Source: Sweltsa coloradensis (taxonomy: Eukaryota > Arthropoda > Insecta > Plecoptera > Chloroperlidae). From it: DNA of 64,000 bases. The notes beneath the pieces were generated by a model that saw only the letters and a list, made by a program, of their open reading frames with translations, ran no database searches and was not told the origin of the DNA. The stretch covers positions 310,001-374,000 of the forward strand of contig JAMZAV010000811.1 of NCBI GenBank assembly GCA_024449915.1, in the 5' to 3' direction. Of the stretch, positions 35,493 through 47,013 are shown piece after piece (the first letter of the stretch is position 1; the number at the start of each line of letters is the position of its first letter). The translations under genes and the position numbers were made by a program.

Positions 35493-35921
35493 AATAAATA
35501 AATAAATTCATATTTGGAGTCTACCCACTCAATCATATAACTGATTTTCAGTTGGGGACAGTAAACCAAAGCAACCAAGCCAACCCCGAGACCCCGATGC
35601 AATCGACGAGTGAACGATAACCAACCAAAGATCGATATTTTTTTTAAGGAAATATAGCAATCAGTGGTATGGACAGTGCGAACATCCGCTGATCAACGCC
35701 AGAATCAACAAGGCCGATTCAGAACAACTTTTAAATTTATTTGTGCCTCGTTGCTAGGACGGCTCCAAAGTCCAAAGTCACCGTTTTTACCAATTCCTAA
35801 GAGAAGAACTGATGAACTTAAGTCCAAATCTGAAGTTAAAAACTTCTTACTTTAGCGGGAATCGAACCCTGTACCGTCTGCATTGGAAGCAGCGCTAACC
35901 ACAAGACCAACGAGCCACACA
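35493..35921 (-). mobile_element. SINE family 1, full-length copy f
   Basis: Minus-strand full copy: head at 35855-35921 ('gggttcgattcccgctaaag'), 'ggactttggagccgtcc', 'gttgatcagcgg', 'caactgaaaatcagttat' and a TTTA tail. A T8 tract interrupts the body at about 35637. Head-to-tail order is the same as in copies a and d. Confidence 0.85.
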
Positions 35922-36027
35922 ATGAACAATGTATGATAAGAAGTGTTCAAATGGTTTATATTTTAAGTGTGGAATGAAGTGAATTAAAATTAAAAACGAT
36001 GACAAACAATCTCATTACATCAAGGTT

Positions 36028-36071
36028 CAGGAGGGATTCGAACCCACCTCTTTTGATCCCCCCCCCCCCCC
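36028..36071 (-). repeat. B-box fragment next to C14
   Basis: Minus 'gtgggttcgaatccctcc' (36034-36051) resembles a SINE B box; C14 follows at 36058-36071. Confidence 0.35.
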
Positions 36072-36293
36072 ATCAATCCAAAAATAGTTCTCATATCTCA
36101 CTATTACTGGACCTGCAAAATTATAGGGCGGTGCGTCTGCGATTCTCGTTTCCGGTTTAGGCCTAAACTTTTAGCGCCAATAACATTGGCGGCCATTTTA
36201 GCCCATCAAAAATTAAACATTTATGTAAACAGACGAAAAGGGCGACAATGTTTTAGGAGTTTTTGTTTTTCGGGACTTCTCGCAGTACACGAA

Positions 36294-36542
36294 TTAACCA
36301 AGAGATGCATATCCATGCGCCAGTTCCAAATCTAAGTCCATGGTCTCACATTCCAACCAATCTGTTATCTCTAAACTTCTCCACCTCCTCCTACCTTCAA
36401 CTGATTCGATGTCCCTGACCCGTGTAAGACGGACGTTGCACAATCCACAGGTATAGCTTGATCGTGACGTCACTGGTGTCGGGTTCCCAGATAGGAACCG
36501 CGGTGGTTGGGCTATCATGCCGTCATCGGCTGGACATTCCAC
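36294..36542 (-). CDS. Hypothetical coding segment, CxxC-containing, unknown
   Basis: An 82-codon minus-strand frame with a polar, exon-like composition: '...SSYTCGLCNVRLTRVRDIES' followed by 'EITDWLECETMDLDLELAHG' and a stop. A single C-x-x-C pair is visible, but not a second pair, so a zinc-finger call is not supported. It abuts a SINE fragment at 36595 and could be part of a repeat. A donor-like 'aag|gtagga' lies inside, so only part may be exon. No relatives in this window. Confidence 0.25.
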   Translation of the reverse strand: MECPADDGMIAQPPRFLSGNPTPVTSRSSYTCGLCNVRLTRVRDIESVEGRRRWRSLEITDWLECETMDLDLELAHGYASLG

Positions 36543-36594
36543 TTGTTATCACACAAGTATCAAACAACAAGGTGAGACCAGACCACCAACATCG

Positions 36595-36775
36595 TGTGTT
36601 CGCACTGTCCATACCACTGATTGCTATATTTCCTATTTCAAAATATCGATCTTCGATTGGTTATCGCTCACTCGTCGATTGCTTAGGGGCCTACAGTTTT
36701 GGCTTGGTCGCTTTGGTTTACTGTCCCCCACTGAAAATCAGTTATATGACTGAGTATGTAGACTCTAAATACGAT
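36595..36775 (+). mobile_element. SINE family 1, 3'-half fragment g
   Basis: Plus-strand 3' half: 'gttcgcactgtccatacca', 'cgctcactcgtcgattgc', 'cactgaaaatcagttatatg' and 'gtagactctaaata'. 5'-truncated. Confidence 0.8.
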
Positions 36776-39300
36776 TTTTTTGTTTTAATATATTTATTTT
36801 CTGGGTTTTATGATGTAACATAATATTTTACATTGTTGGTATACTTTGAATTTAGTTTCTTGGTGGAGAAACCTTACACTGTTGCAAGGTTCACTCATAC
36901 CATACAAAAAGGCTAAACAAATGTACCTCGGAGATTGTACTATAGTTTCTAGGTGATAATATTATATTGATGAGATTATTTGATAAGAAGGTATTTAAAA
37001 AAGTACACATTACGGACTTCACTAATTTTTAATAATTATAAATAAATTTAATAGTGCTGTAACTTAGGATTATTTCTGTACCCTTTAATGGCAAAAATGG
37101 AGGAGTAAAAATACAAAAAAAATCTCAGCCACCTAGGTCTTGTTAAAAAAAAACTTATAAAAAATACATATTTTAAAGAACTCGTCTAAAAACATTTTTT
37201 TTATACAGAAAAGGGTCAATGGTTTCTACGCCAGGAAAAGGGTAAAACCTTTCCAAGTAGACGTAAAATATTTATTTTCCAAACGGAAATAAGAATATTA
37301 AATAATTTTCTTCGCTTTCTACCTTCCTCGGTTTCTACCAAATATAAAATAAATCATTGCGCTTTCTTTAAGAGTCCGATTTTTTTTATTGACGCACATA
37401 TTATAGATATTGTACATTTTTAGCATCAAGCTTAATTAAGATTACATGGTTTGAAACTTACACAATATCTTGGACATTCCGTCACAACTATTCTAATATC
37501 TGTGACTAAGTTACTTGGCGACGGGAATGTTGTCACCGTGGCAACATATTTTCTCTTATATCTGAGGAATACCTTGGAGAAATCTTCAGTCAGATTTCCG
37601 TGTTCTAGCATTGAGCCATATTTACCATCACCCCTGGAAAAATATGACATCTAACCCAATTTAATGTTTATCTTATCATGCAGCTTCTGAAGGAATCTGA
37701 GTAGATTTCTCCGACATGGAGACGAGTCCCACACGTCACTGCCCCATGTCATGAACACGCGTCGTTGGGGGGGGGGGGAGTCACCCCACCGAGTAAAGCA
37801 GGGGGGTTGTAGGGGGCCCACATAAAGTAGAAAGTACTCGTTAACGCCGCCATTGTTAATAAAGCAGGGAGCTTTGCTGTTCGTCGTTGGGGTAAATCCA
37901 AGGCACTTGAAAAGATCCACGCGCGGTACTCGAGGAGTCAACTTGTTTGGAGTAGGGGGGTGGGGGCGGGGGCGTTCAGTCCAGCTTACGTGAACAGTGC
38001 AAATCTCTAGGGTGAAAGTTTGACTTTGTTTCATATTTTGACAACGATTCTAAACGTGACGATGGGTGAGTTATGAAACAGATTTAAGGACTCCTATAAG
38101 ACGCATATTTTCTAGAGACTGTCAGTCAGATTGGAATTATATTTTTGAAAGCAATATTTAAAGCATTCATAAAAAATAAAATAAACATTGTTGTATTTCA
38201 GAAAAAAACATATTTAAATATTAATTAAATACAAAATTTCAAGGTATAAAAAATGAAGTTTTGATGGTATTGTTGTTGCGGAAAAATCTAAGCAACGTAA
38301 TGCATAATCAGGTCATGCACTCGACAATATAACACACCTTGTTTACTTTTTTTAAAATTTATTATTGTTATTAAAAAAAAAATGTGTTTAAAATTGCATT
38401 TATTCAATATTTTTCAGATCAACGTCCTAAGGTTGTAAAGCATCAGAAAAACGCCAGTTTATTTTTCCTCCTATATTAAACCCTCATAACAGGAAACTGC
38501 GATCATATCTTCCTGGCAGCTTCTCTCTTCCTCAGGACTAGACTACAGCTGAGTCTCTTAAAGTGAACTTACGAGCATACTTCGTGTCGACGGTTATGTG
38601 TTTTATAGTTTACCGTGGGTTTATAGACTTGAACATTTAGAAAAATGTAGGTGAACAAAGTTAGTGGACTGGCAGAAAACATAGATTTGGATGTTTGTTT
38701 CAGGTGGTGAAAGTGATGGTTCCCATGATGATGAAGATCGTGAGACAAGGCAATCCTGACTAATACTTGATGCTTGATGGGCCCCTGACTGAAGGTTTAG
38801 CTTAGGGTACTTGAGAGTAATTTACGTACTCAATTCTGGTCAAATTCAAGAATTTATTATTTTATCGAAACTTTTAATACTGGATATCATAGTTTAAATC
38901 AATGGGAACGGGCAGGAAAATTTGTTAAATAGTAAGATAAACGGTTTGATGGGGATTTCCTGAATTGAAATCCATGTTTTGGATTTCCCCATTTTTTACG
39001 TGTTGGCTATCAATCGAAAAGTACTTAATCAACATTGATGCAAAATTTAGTGTGATATTACCAAACGTTCAGCAGAAATCATCAACACCTAAGCGCGCGC
39101 ATTTGAGTAGTGTGTGAATGCGAATTGCGCAAGGAATGTCCGAGGCCAAAGTTGAGACATTTTGGAGGTTTCCTAAAATTTATATCAAGATAAAGCAGAC
39201 GTTTAACCGGAAGAGAATCGAAATAACAAATACTTATACTTTCTAAAGAAACAAAAACTTTGTACTAGTACTAGGGAACGTAAAATTGAAATCTTTTTTA
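36776..39300. other. AT-rich stretch, one weak ORF region
   Basis: On the minus strand near 37850, 'aacaatggcggcg' gives a good start context and continues open to C12 (37767-37778), where the frame is lost. A second frame (37651-38034) crosses the same homopolymer. Homopolymer length errors could join or break these frames, so I do not call a gene. Nothing else was seen. Confidence 0.3.
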
Positions 39301-39315
39301 CAGGCCCTCATCCAA

Positions 39316-39325
39316 TTTATTTATT
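39316..39325 (-). terminator. Polyadenylation signals downstream of a terminal exon
   Basis: Two overlapping AATAAA hexamers on the minus strand ('aaataaataaatt') lie about 90 bases past the TAG stop at 39411, the spacing expected of a short 3' UTR. Confidence 0.5.
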
Positions 39326-39410
39326 TTGTAACACAGACATAAAGCTTCAGGAGGAAAGTAATTTAGAATGTAAGTCGTATTAAAATAAGTCACAGTGTTG
39401 TAGATAGGGT

Positions 39411-39584
39411 CTAGTTCAGACAGTGGCGGTAGTCCTGAGGTGGCCGGGCAAACCAGCGCAGCTTCTTACGTCCTAGGGCCGCGATGTACAGGCGAGGCAG
39501 CTCACTGTTGTGGTTAGGTAGGGGGTTCCCCAAGGTGATGTTGTGGGTCCCTTTCAAGCAGGTGTGATCGATCGAGGGGTGGAA
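39411..39584 (-). CDS. Candidate terminal coding exon, product unknown
   Basis: The minus-strand frame has strong coding character: most third positions are G or C although the surroundings are AT-rich. A possible acceptor 'catgttgcag' precedes 39584. The product includes 'LPRLYIAALGRKKLRWFARP' and ends '...QDYRHCLN' with TAG. An N-x-T sequon ('HNIT') and two Cys suggest a secreted or luminal protein, but I recognise no family. AATAAA signals follow at 39316-39325, so this looks like the last exon of a real gene whose earlier exons lie at higher coordinates. An alternative start at the ATG at 39608 is possible, with the frame closed by TGA just above it. Confidence 0.5.
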   Translation of the reverse strand, partial: FHPSIDHTCLKGTHNITLGNPLPNHNSELPRLYIAALGRKKLRWFARPPQDYRHCLN

Positions 39585-40019
39585 CTGCAACATGGCACAT
39601 CCGAACATCGTTACATCAATTCAATCAATTCAATTTCAATTCATTTTATTCCTGCATGTGAACAATACACTATACAAGTACAGTAAACAATACAAAGTTT
39701 TATATTATGAGCATTGCAGCGATGAGATAAGGAAATAAAATGTTATACATAATAGCATAAGTCAGGAAGTGACGACACAGCGTGTTGATAAGGTGCGCTC
39801 CTGTGGGCAGCTCAGAGAATTACACGATAAGATTCGGGCAAACATTCATACGGCACTCATTGACATATGTCCCATATTATTTAAAACAATATGATAACAT
39901 GAAAAAATAAATACCGTCATCGTTGTCGTCGTCGTGTTGGAGGTCTCGAGAATGTGAGTGAGGGGGGGATGCCAGATCTCGCCTCTAGTTTCGAGGAGTA
40001 AAATACTCCTCTACTCTGA

Positions 40020-40112
40020 TGTTTGCGAGATAGTTTCTGTCTATTTGTTTTACGATCAGAAGAGGAATACCCTGGATAAATTTTAGTTCGGACCCAGACG
40101 GGGTAAGAAAAA
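40020..40112 (-). pseudogene. Exon-like paralogue segment 1
   Basis: The minus-strand frame 'SGSELKFIQGIPLLIV' ... 'NYLANIRVEEY' aligns at nucleotide level with 46520-46605 ('tctggg', 'ccaaggg/ccaggg', 'gatcgta', 'ctcgcaaacatca'). Indels separate the copies, and only this one keeps the whole segment open. It lies 430 bp from the terminal exon at 39411-39584. It may be a penultimate exon or a decayed duplicate; the domain is not recognised. Confidence 0.35.
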
Positions 40113-40215
40113 TAAAATTACATGTAGAATATTTATTTCTAACGGATCTTGACCCTATAACGATGGAGAGTTTAGTCCTGCGTCCTCGTTTCTCGGGTAG
40201 AATCAAAGCAACATA

Positions 40216-40217
40216 CG

Positions 40218-40298
<81 letters not shown>
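40216..40298 (+). repeat. (GACA)n microsatellite
   Basis: About twenty uninterrupted GACA units. The long open frames that cross it on both strands (Thr-Asp-Arg-Gln and Cys-Leu-Ser-Val repeats) are simply the microsatellite read through. Confidence 0.95.
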
Positions 40299-40299
<1 letters not shown>

Positions 40300-41335
40300 A
40301 CAACATCCGAACGAAGATGGAACGTCTGCCTTGCAGCACAGAGAAAACAATTCGGAGCATTAAAGAAGAATAAGAAGAAAAACACGACGAACAAATTGCA
40401 ACTGTTACTGAAACTACTTGCGCGGGTTCATTCAATGAGAAGCGACGTCAATGAAATATGCAGGGGAGAGGGAGAGAAAGATTGGCCAGCCAGAAAAACA
40501 AACCTAAGAAGTAAACCGTGATTTGTTTCAACTAAGCTTCTGTTCGGTGTTCTACTCTCACCCTAGACGAAAACACCATTGTAAATTTATAAAATGAAAA
40601 CAATTAATCATTACCGTTGTCAATTCATTCAAGTATTATTTTTTAAATTTACACCACAATCAAGCCTTAGGCTCTGTGAGACGAAGCTAGTTAAAATTTT
40701 ATATAACATTTATGAGAACTTTTTACTCGCTCCTGTCGTTACACAATCAAATTTTAAAAGTCCCTATGCCATGTATTTATACTACTCATAGTAACTTTTA
40801 TAAATATACACTACAATTTTATCAATCGCCTGTGAGTGATTATTTTAAAGGCCAAATTTCAATACATTTTTAATTTAAATTTTTAATATTAAAACCTAGA
40901 AGAATGGCTAGCGAATCTTATTTGTTCCTTCTTGTCTACCCTCGTTACGACCTATACTCTCCCCTTTCCGTTTCCTACCCTTCCTTGAGTGCTTCTTGCT
41001 CCTTTCTTGCAATCCCCTTATCATTCTTACATCATGCATGGAAAACGAGCATCCATCTTCCAGATTCCTTCCTTGAATAAATCCAGTGACAACAGCTTAT
41101 ACAGTATAAACAATAAAACTATTAATTACATTTAGTATGGGACCTTTCTCTATAGGGACAACTTACCCTTTTAATCAGATAAAAAATGTCAGTTGTTGGG
41201 TGTCATTTCCATTTTACTCATTCCAAGCATGAGCGTTTGTGCATTGTGCATTGTGCATTGCATTGTAATAGTAAAAACTTTCAGTAGGGATTAAAAGTGG
41301 CCGGGAACGGACACCGAGAGTATTGAGTATTCAGC
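40299..41335. other. AT-rich stretch, no gene seen
   Basis: No supportable features; the frame at 40594-40791 lacks coding character. Confidence 0.4.
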
Positions 41336-41466
41336 ACCGTTTACAAATTCTTAATACAAGAACTGATGAATCAGAAGTTAAAAAACTTCTACTTAGAGCG
41401 GGAATCGAACCCTAGACCTTCTGCATTGGCATCATAGATGCTAACCACAAGACCAACGAGCCACAC
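41336..41466 (-). mobile_element. SINE family 1, head fragment h
   Basis: Minus-strand 5' part: 'gtgtggctcgttggtcttgt', 'tagggttcgattcccgctc' and the 'agaagttttttaacttct' hairpin. It breaks off before the second half of the body, so it is 3'-truncated, which is unusual for a target-primed insertion. Confidence 0.75.
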
Positions 41467-42387
41467 GCTTTGATTATTTGGTCGTTTTTAATGTTCTTCA
41501 CATTATACTGATAGTATTGTACGAAAATATGATATTGGAGTAGGGATGAATGAGTGTTCATTCGCCATTTGACTACATCTATTGAGATGAAATTATTATA
41601 TACAAGACACCGTTGTATTTATTTCTGTTTCACTGTAAAATGGATAGTTAATTGTACACATATTAGTCTTATTTTCAAAAATAACTTCTCTCTTAGATTT
41701 TTTCAAGTATAGAACAGTAAATAAACAGTAGGTGAACTCAAGAAGAACCTCGGAGAATATTTGTCGTTAAATTTTCTATCTGCAATGCTATTTGTTTATA
41801 TTTAAAGCCGCGCCAACAACCTTAAGAATAACAGAAACAAAACACTGTGTATTGTCTGCGAAGATGGAGAATTTTGTTAGTAATCAATCGTATCAATAAT
41901 TTATAGAAAATGCAAAACCGGTAGGTAGATGAAAAACGCAAGGTTTTTGTACGGGGAGTAAACAAGGCAGTCTGTTACTAGGAGGGCTCTCTCTTGTACC
42001 CCCCCCCCCCCTCATGAAAACTTGATGCCCAGGCGAGAGGGCTCGGAAAACAGTGACATAAGTGAGGATTAAACCCTTGAATAAATAACAACAGGTAGAG
42101 TTCGATCGTTTTAAGGGTGGGACGTAGGCCCTACACAGCACGGCTGTGATACGATTCTAGCGCTTTTTCGATTTTTAGTTTTTGTAAGTTGGTTTAAAAA
42201 ATATGTTTATGTACTTTGATTCAAATAAAAATTAATTCAAATTCTGCTGTCAAATATCATTTAAAACTCGTGTTTTAGTTAGGAGCCCTATGTTCCTTTC
42301 AGTGAGAGCTTTCAGGCTATAACAATTGGGATAACAAGTCTGTGACAGCGGCAAATGTACGACTTTTATACTATGACTATAAATAAA
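41467..42387. other. AT-rich stretch, no gene seen
   Basis: Contains C13 at 41999-42011. No gene or repeat could be supported. Confidence 0.4.
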
Positions 42388-43350
42388 ACTAGGAAAACGC
42401 TAAAGTCCCGTCGCGTTGTTGAGCGAGCACCGGTACGTGCAACATGACCCGAGTACGACATTCCCATAATGTTACGGTACCAATAAGTCTTTAAGGTCTT
42501 GACCGATTTAGCTGAAAATTTGTAAAATAGGAGAGAATGGATAAAATCCATCGCCATCTAGAGGACCTTGACATCATTTCTTTGGGAAAACTATTTTAAC
42601 TCTTGATTACTTCTAAGTGGCAGTGCATAGTGACCAGAATTCTCGTGTGACTTTTCGTTGCCATGGTAACGTTACTTTTGTTAAAATGTAATTTCTATCT
42701 ACACTTCTTATCGGATCAAAATAAAATTAACATATTCGTGACCGGACGGACATTCTAAATGATTTGGCTACCTCAGATTTTGTCGCCGTTTAGTTTTAAA
42801 AAAAAACTTTGGATTAACTTTAATGTAACTTTATAACTTTTTGAACGATTTTGCCACAAAACTAATGGCATTCAATCGGGAACGAAGCTTGCGGATGGTC
42901 AAAATTTCAACTCGATCCGAGCCTCCGTTCGACCGCTATCATGAGCCAAAAAACTGCGCGACTTTCCGTTGCCATGGTAACGGTACTTTGTTATAATGTA
43001 ATTTCCATCTACACTACTTATCGGATCAAAAAAAAAATTAACATATTCGTGACCGGACGGACATTCTAAATGATTTGGCCACCTCAGATTTTGTCGCCGT
43101 TTAGTTTGAAAAAAAAACTTTCGATTAACTTTAATGTAACTTTTTAACTTTTTGAACGATTTTGCCACACAACTATACAGCAACCCGCATAGGTGGTATG
43201 TACATGTGTGCGAAATTTCAGGTCGATCAGAGAAACGGTGCGACCTGTACCGAAGCAGTAACAGAAAAAAAAAAAACAGACATTCGAGCCATAAGAGTCA
43301 AGTGGAGACGCTCGCTTCGCTCGCTCAATAAGAGTCGAGACTTAATCTTG
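42388..43350. mobile_element. TIR element, ACTAGG family, copy 2
   Basis: Left end 'actaggaaaacgctaaagtc' followed by 'ttgagcgagc'. The right end, read inward, is 'aagtctcgactcttattgag'-like with 'tgagcgagcgaag', so the termini are imperfect inverted repeats. Internally, a segment of about 230 bp is directly repeated (42640-42875 and 42955-43173; 'ttgccatggtaac', 'gaccggacggacattctaaa', 'tttttgaacgattttgccac'). No transposase frame. Confidence 0.65.
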
Positions 43351-43384
43351 TAACCGTTCGCTGTGACACATTATTTTACTTATT

Positions 43385-43412
43385 CATTTATTTATTTATT
43401 TATTTATTTATT
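43385..43412 (+). repeat. (TTTA)n microsatellite
   Basis: Seven tandem TTTA units just downstream of the ACTAGG element. Confidence 0.9.
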
Positions 43413-45210
43413 AGTCGTTTTCACAAATATGTAGCAGTAGTAGGGCTAATGTAGGATTATAGAAACATACAAAATCTTCTTTCTCTGTTGCCAGCACATA
43501 TATTTGGAGCGCAGGCTATAAATGTATGGGACTGATAATAATTTACCACAATTATTGCTTGTGAGTGCGATTATCGCATAGTAAGGCATGAGTTTTTAAA
43601 ATAAAACTATATTATTCTCATGTTTTACCACACAATCTCTGGAAAAGCAAACACACTTCAATTTTTGAAAATGGGAAGTGTAATTTATGGCAGTATTTCG
43701 AATACATGGATGATATAACGGGCACCCAAACAAGTTACATTGGACCCTCTATAGGGCAAGATATTGGGACCCAAAATTTTGCGTTCTACCATTGAGTAAA
43801 GGTTCTATACTCAATGGTTCTACCTTACCAATTTGAAATTCGTGATTTTTTTAAAAAGAGTTTTGAACTTTAAAAAAATCTGATCTTTTAGGAACAAAAT
43901 GCTGATTTTGGACTCCAAATTTACATGAAGTTAGAAAAAAATCAAAAATAACAATTTTCAATCTTTAATTTTTCCTTTTTTTTAAATGTTCAATTAGAAT
44001 GTACCACAGGCAAACCAAATATCCTGTACATCCAGGAAATTTGTGTTAAATTGCTTTCTTTTTTACATAATTTGATTTTTGAACCATTCAATAAGGAAAA
44101 ATTCTATCAATTCCGAAGAAAACAAATCAGCTTTTTATACTGGTTAAAAGTATGAAAAACTGGCAGATTTAATTGTGAAGAATAAGAAATAGGAGGTAAG
44201 TATACTTACCGGTAACCTATAAAGGGCAATACAGTTAAAAAGTGATTTCACAAACTTTTTTTTCTCTCTAAATTCTACCGGAACTTTTGGATCGTGCGTT
44301 AGATAAAACATATCATTATCGGAATTAGTTTTGCACTAAATAGTTGGTTTTATCAAAATGTCACTGGTCTACATCCAGTATAACAATAGGTTATCTGACA
44401 AGATATACTTTATGACCAACGAAAAACTTAATTTGAATGAACCCAAATAAGGACTCGAGCTACCACACGTTATTAGAAGTAACGCTTGAATTAACAAATT
44501 AACGAAATGAGCAACGCATTATTTTTATGCATAATCTTATCTCCCAAGTCGAAGATATTTTCTGTAGAACATTATCAGTTCTTTCCCACGGATTGTAATG
44601 TGTTTCCTAGTTAATGTTTTGCAAGTAAGCTTCTTGGTATCTCAGACTGCGTAGACTTGCAGCGCAATCAAACCACTGGGGCGTCGCCTCGGAACGATAT
44701 AGCCATAAAAACAATAATCACTCATGTAAGCATAACGCGAAGCAGACTAGAGATAACCTGGGCATGAAAAACTAGAATGCTAGAGACGCAGAGACCGGGG
44801 GGATAATCGAATTATCAGACGGTAATGTTAACCCTGCAACGACGACGAGGACGACGACGTCGTTAAGGCTTTGATAGTCTCGTTGCAAGAGAGACAGTTT
44901 TTATTCCGACCAATATTGTGCACGTGCTTTCTAGTTTTCAAACATGCCCCCCTTTCTCCCTCCCACCCCCACTGGACCAAAAGCACTCCGATACGAACAG
45001 TCTCTATGCAAAAACTCTCGGACTTTCTGTATGGACTATATCAAAATGTTGGATTACGCTCTCTTCAACATCAACATCTTCACTCTTATTTTCTCAATTT
45101 TTAAGTTGTAAATACATAATTTAATAATAACATAATATAAAATCTTATTCGTTTATTACCCAATGACGACTTCCAGAATTCGTCTCAAGTTTCAAGGAGT
45201 AGCTTACGAG
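43413..45210. other. AT-rich stretch with small palindromes, no gene seen
   Basis: Includes the perfect palindrome GGTAAGTATACTTACC at 44195-44210 and an imperfect hairpin 'accattgag...ctcaatggt' at 43787-43824. An ACG-rich patch lies at 44838-44862. The overlapping frames at 44871-45124 show no domain. Confidence 0.4.
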
Positions 45211-45211
45211 G

Positions 45212-45554
45212 ATATAGCTTCGGCCGACTGACAGACCCCACAGATGTATGGGATTTTGGGTAATTGTCAAGGAAGCGGAAACATAGGGCACTTGAGTATC
45301 TCACCAATTTTCAAGATCTATTTTTAAATAATTTGCAAAAATTAAATTGATTTCCAATATTTTGGATTTGGTTGAAAAGTCCAAAATTGACTATATATCC
45401 ATGAATTAATTCTGGCTGATAAAAACAAAATATTAAAAACTATTGCTGTTGGGCTGTACTTGCATGCAATATTGACAAATGTGAACTTTCTTATGTAGGA
45501 TTCTTCCTGGACGAGCGAATATAGCTATATGCCAACTGCCAAATGTGTCCTATT
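45212..45554 (+). mobile_element. Short dispersed element, copy 2 (partner of 8687-8995)
   Basis: Shares 'tcggccgactgaca' and 'gccaactgccaaatgtgtcc' with the 8.7-kb copy. Similarity stops right after 'gtcctatt' in both, which defines one boundary. Interior AT-rich; no ORF. Confidence 0.55.
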
Positions 45555-45625
45555 CCCTGACTGCAAGATGGACTTTGCTATTTTCTCGCCTTTTACGATA
45601 AGGAATTATAAGACATTATCAGGTC
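45555..45625 (-). pseudogene. Exon-like paralogue segment 2 (degenerate)
   Basis: The minus strand carries 'gcaaagtccatcttgca' and 'atcgtaaaaggcgag', aligning with 'gcaaagtccatctcgca' and 'atcgtactaggcgag' at 46.53 kb. The frame is short and closed on both sides. Interpreted as a decayed copy of the same segment. Confidence 0.3.
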
Positions 45626-45646
45626 AAAATTTTATCTTGAACCCAG

Positions 45647-45829
45647 GTGTGGTTAAACGGAGAGTGTCGAATTTCGAGTTTGATAATAAATGAACTTGTA
45701 TCACAAACATCACCAGAAACAATGTCGTCATTAAACATGGCAACATTAACCAAACAAAACATCGTATATTTCCTCTCCGTAGTCTACGTTAAAGGATCAA
45801 CGTTTCGAGTTGAGACAAAACCTTCCAAG
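45647..45829 (+). CDS. Candidate internal exon bounded by splice motifs
   Basis: 183 bases (61 codons) open in one frame, preceded by 'cttgaacccag' and followed by AAG|GTAAAT. The peptide ('ECRISSLIINELVSQTSPET' followed by 'KQNIVYFLSVVYVKGSTFRV') has balanced composition, but I recognise no family. Both boundary motifs are good but occur by chance, and no partner exon could be linked on this strand. Confidence 0.25.
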
Positions 45830-46499
45830 GTAAATTATTTATGAACTCCACCGTGCGTAAAAATCTCCTACCCGACGCCAGTTGACAAACCCTAAATAAG
45901 AAGAAGAAGACGAAGAAGAAGACGCGTCTCGGTGGGTTTTAGTACGTCATAAAGCTATGCATTGATGTAGGGAGGGGTCGCAATGGTTTGTAGCTCTAGG
46001 TTTAGAGCGTCGTAAAACCAGGGGGGGGGCGTCACCCCTTGGGTTCTCAGAGATACACCACTGGATTGAGGTAAGGGGTATTATCTTCGCTAAGTTTTGT
46101 CACACCACTTCGAAATCAATGATTATGCCCTTAGCCTAGGGGTTGTTTTGTTTCATTCCTCACTCAAATGTGGTTGAGTGTGTGTGTGCCATATTACGTT
46201 TATCATAACATATTGTATTGTTATAAAACAAATTGTCAATGAGAACAATAAATACAACTAAAAACACAAATTGTTTCTTTGGTTTAAGGGCGCTTCAACC
46301 GTTCCCACCCCAATCTAGTCTAGAATGTGTGGGGAGGACAGGACCGTGCTGGACAGACCTAGCCACTGGCAGGGGGTGAAGGCGTGAGTGAGGGGGCGGG
46401 TTCTCACGTTGTAGTCTTCGTCGTCTTTGTCATCGTCAGTGTTGTCATAGTCGTCATCGTCGGGTAGGTGTCGAGGGGAGGGGGAGAGTAACCCAAAAT

Positions 46500-46610
46500 A
46501 CATACATAGATGATGTTTGCGAGATGGACTTTGCCTCCTTCCTCGCCTAGTACGATCGACAGAGGGGTACCCTTGGCCAAATTCTAATTAGGGCCCAGAA
46601 ATGAACACAA
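46500..46610 (-). pseudogene. Exon-like paralogue segment 3
   Basis: The minus strand reads 'NLAKGTPLSIVLGEEGGKVH' then 'LANI', homologous to the 40.05-kb copy ('IQGIPLLIV...NYLANI'). An in-frame TAA interrupts the alternative frame. A pyrimidine-rich 'tttttgtttttag' lies upstream as a possible acceptor, and a downstream 'ctat|gtatgt' could be a donor. The frame continues into an Asp-rich stretch at 46400-46460. With segments at 40.0 and 45.6 kb this indicates local duplication of one exon. Confidence 0.35.
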
Positions 46611-47013
46611 AATAACTAAAAACAAAAATTGTAAATAAACAAATTTTAAAATAATAATTTTACAACAATCCTCAATGACATGACAATCCATGATAACATA
46701 TTATTTCAGAAGTTCAAAAAACCTAAATAACCCAATACCACCTATACATTGAAAGCAGGAACAATCCCGAAGAAACAACGAGATACGTTAGTTGTGTAAT
46801 TTCGTTTTCGTTTACCCCAATGGATTAACGGTTTACTCTTACAATCGTGTATTGTCACCATAACTAACTTATAGTTGAGTCCTCGTTTCTTCCCCTAATA
46901 GGAACGTTCAATAAATAACTACATTGGTTTCTGGCTTAAGTCAACTCTTTCCTCTTGGAACTGTTTGGTTTTCGTCACTTCTCGCTAATGAGTCTGGAAT
47001 CACAGAACCTTAC

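Noticed and set aside
37651..38034. 127-codon minus-strand ORF and an overlapping frame with a good start context
   Set aside because: Both depend on the exact length of a C12 run and show no domain; noted as uncertain only.
39985..40435. Long frames with Cys-Leu-Ser-Val or Thr-Asp-Arg-Gln repeats
   Set aside because: They are translations of the GACA microsatellite.
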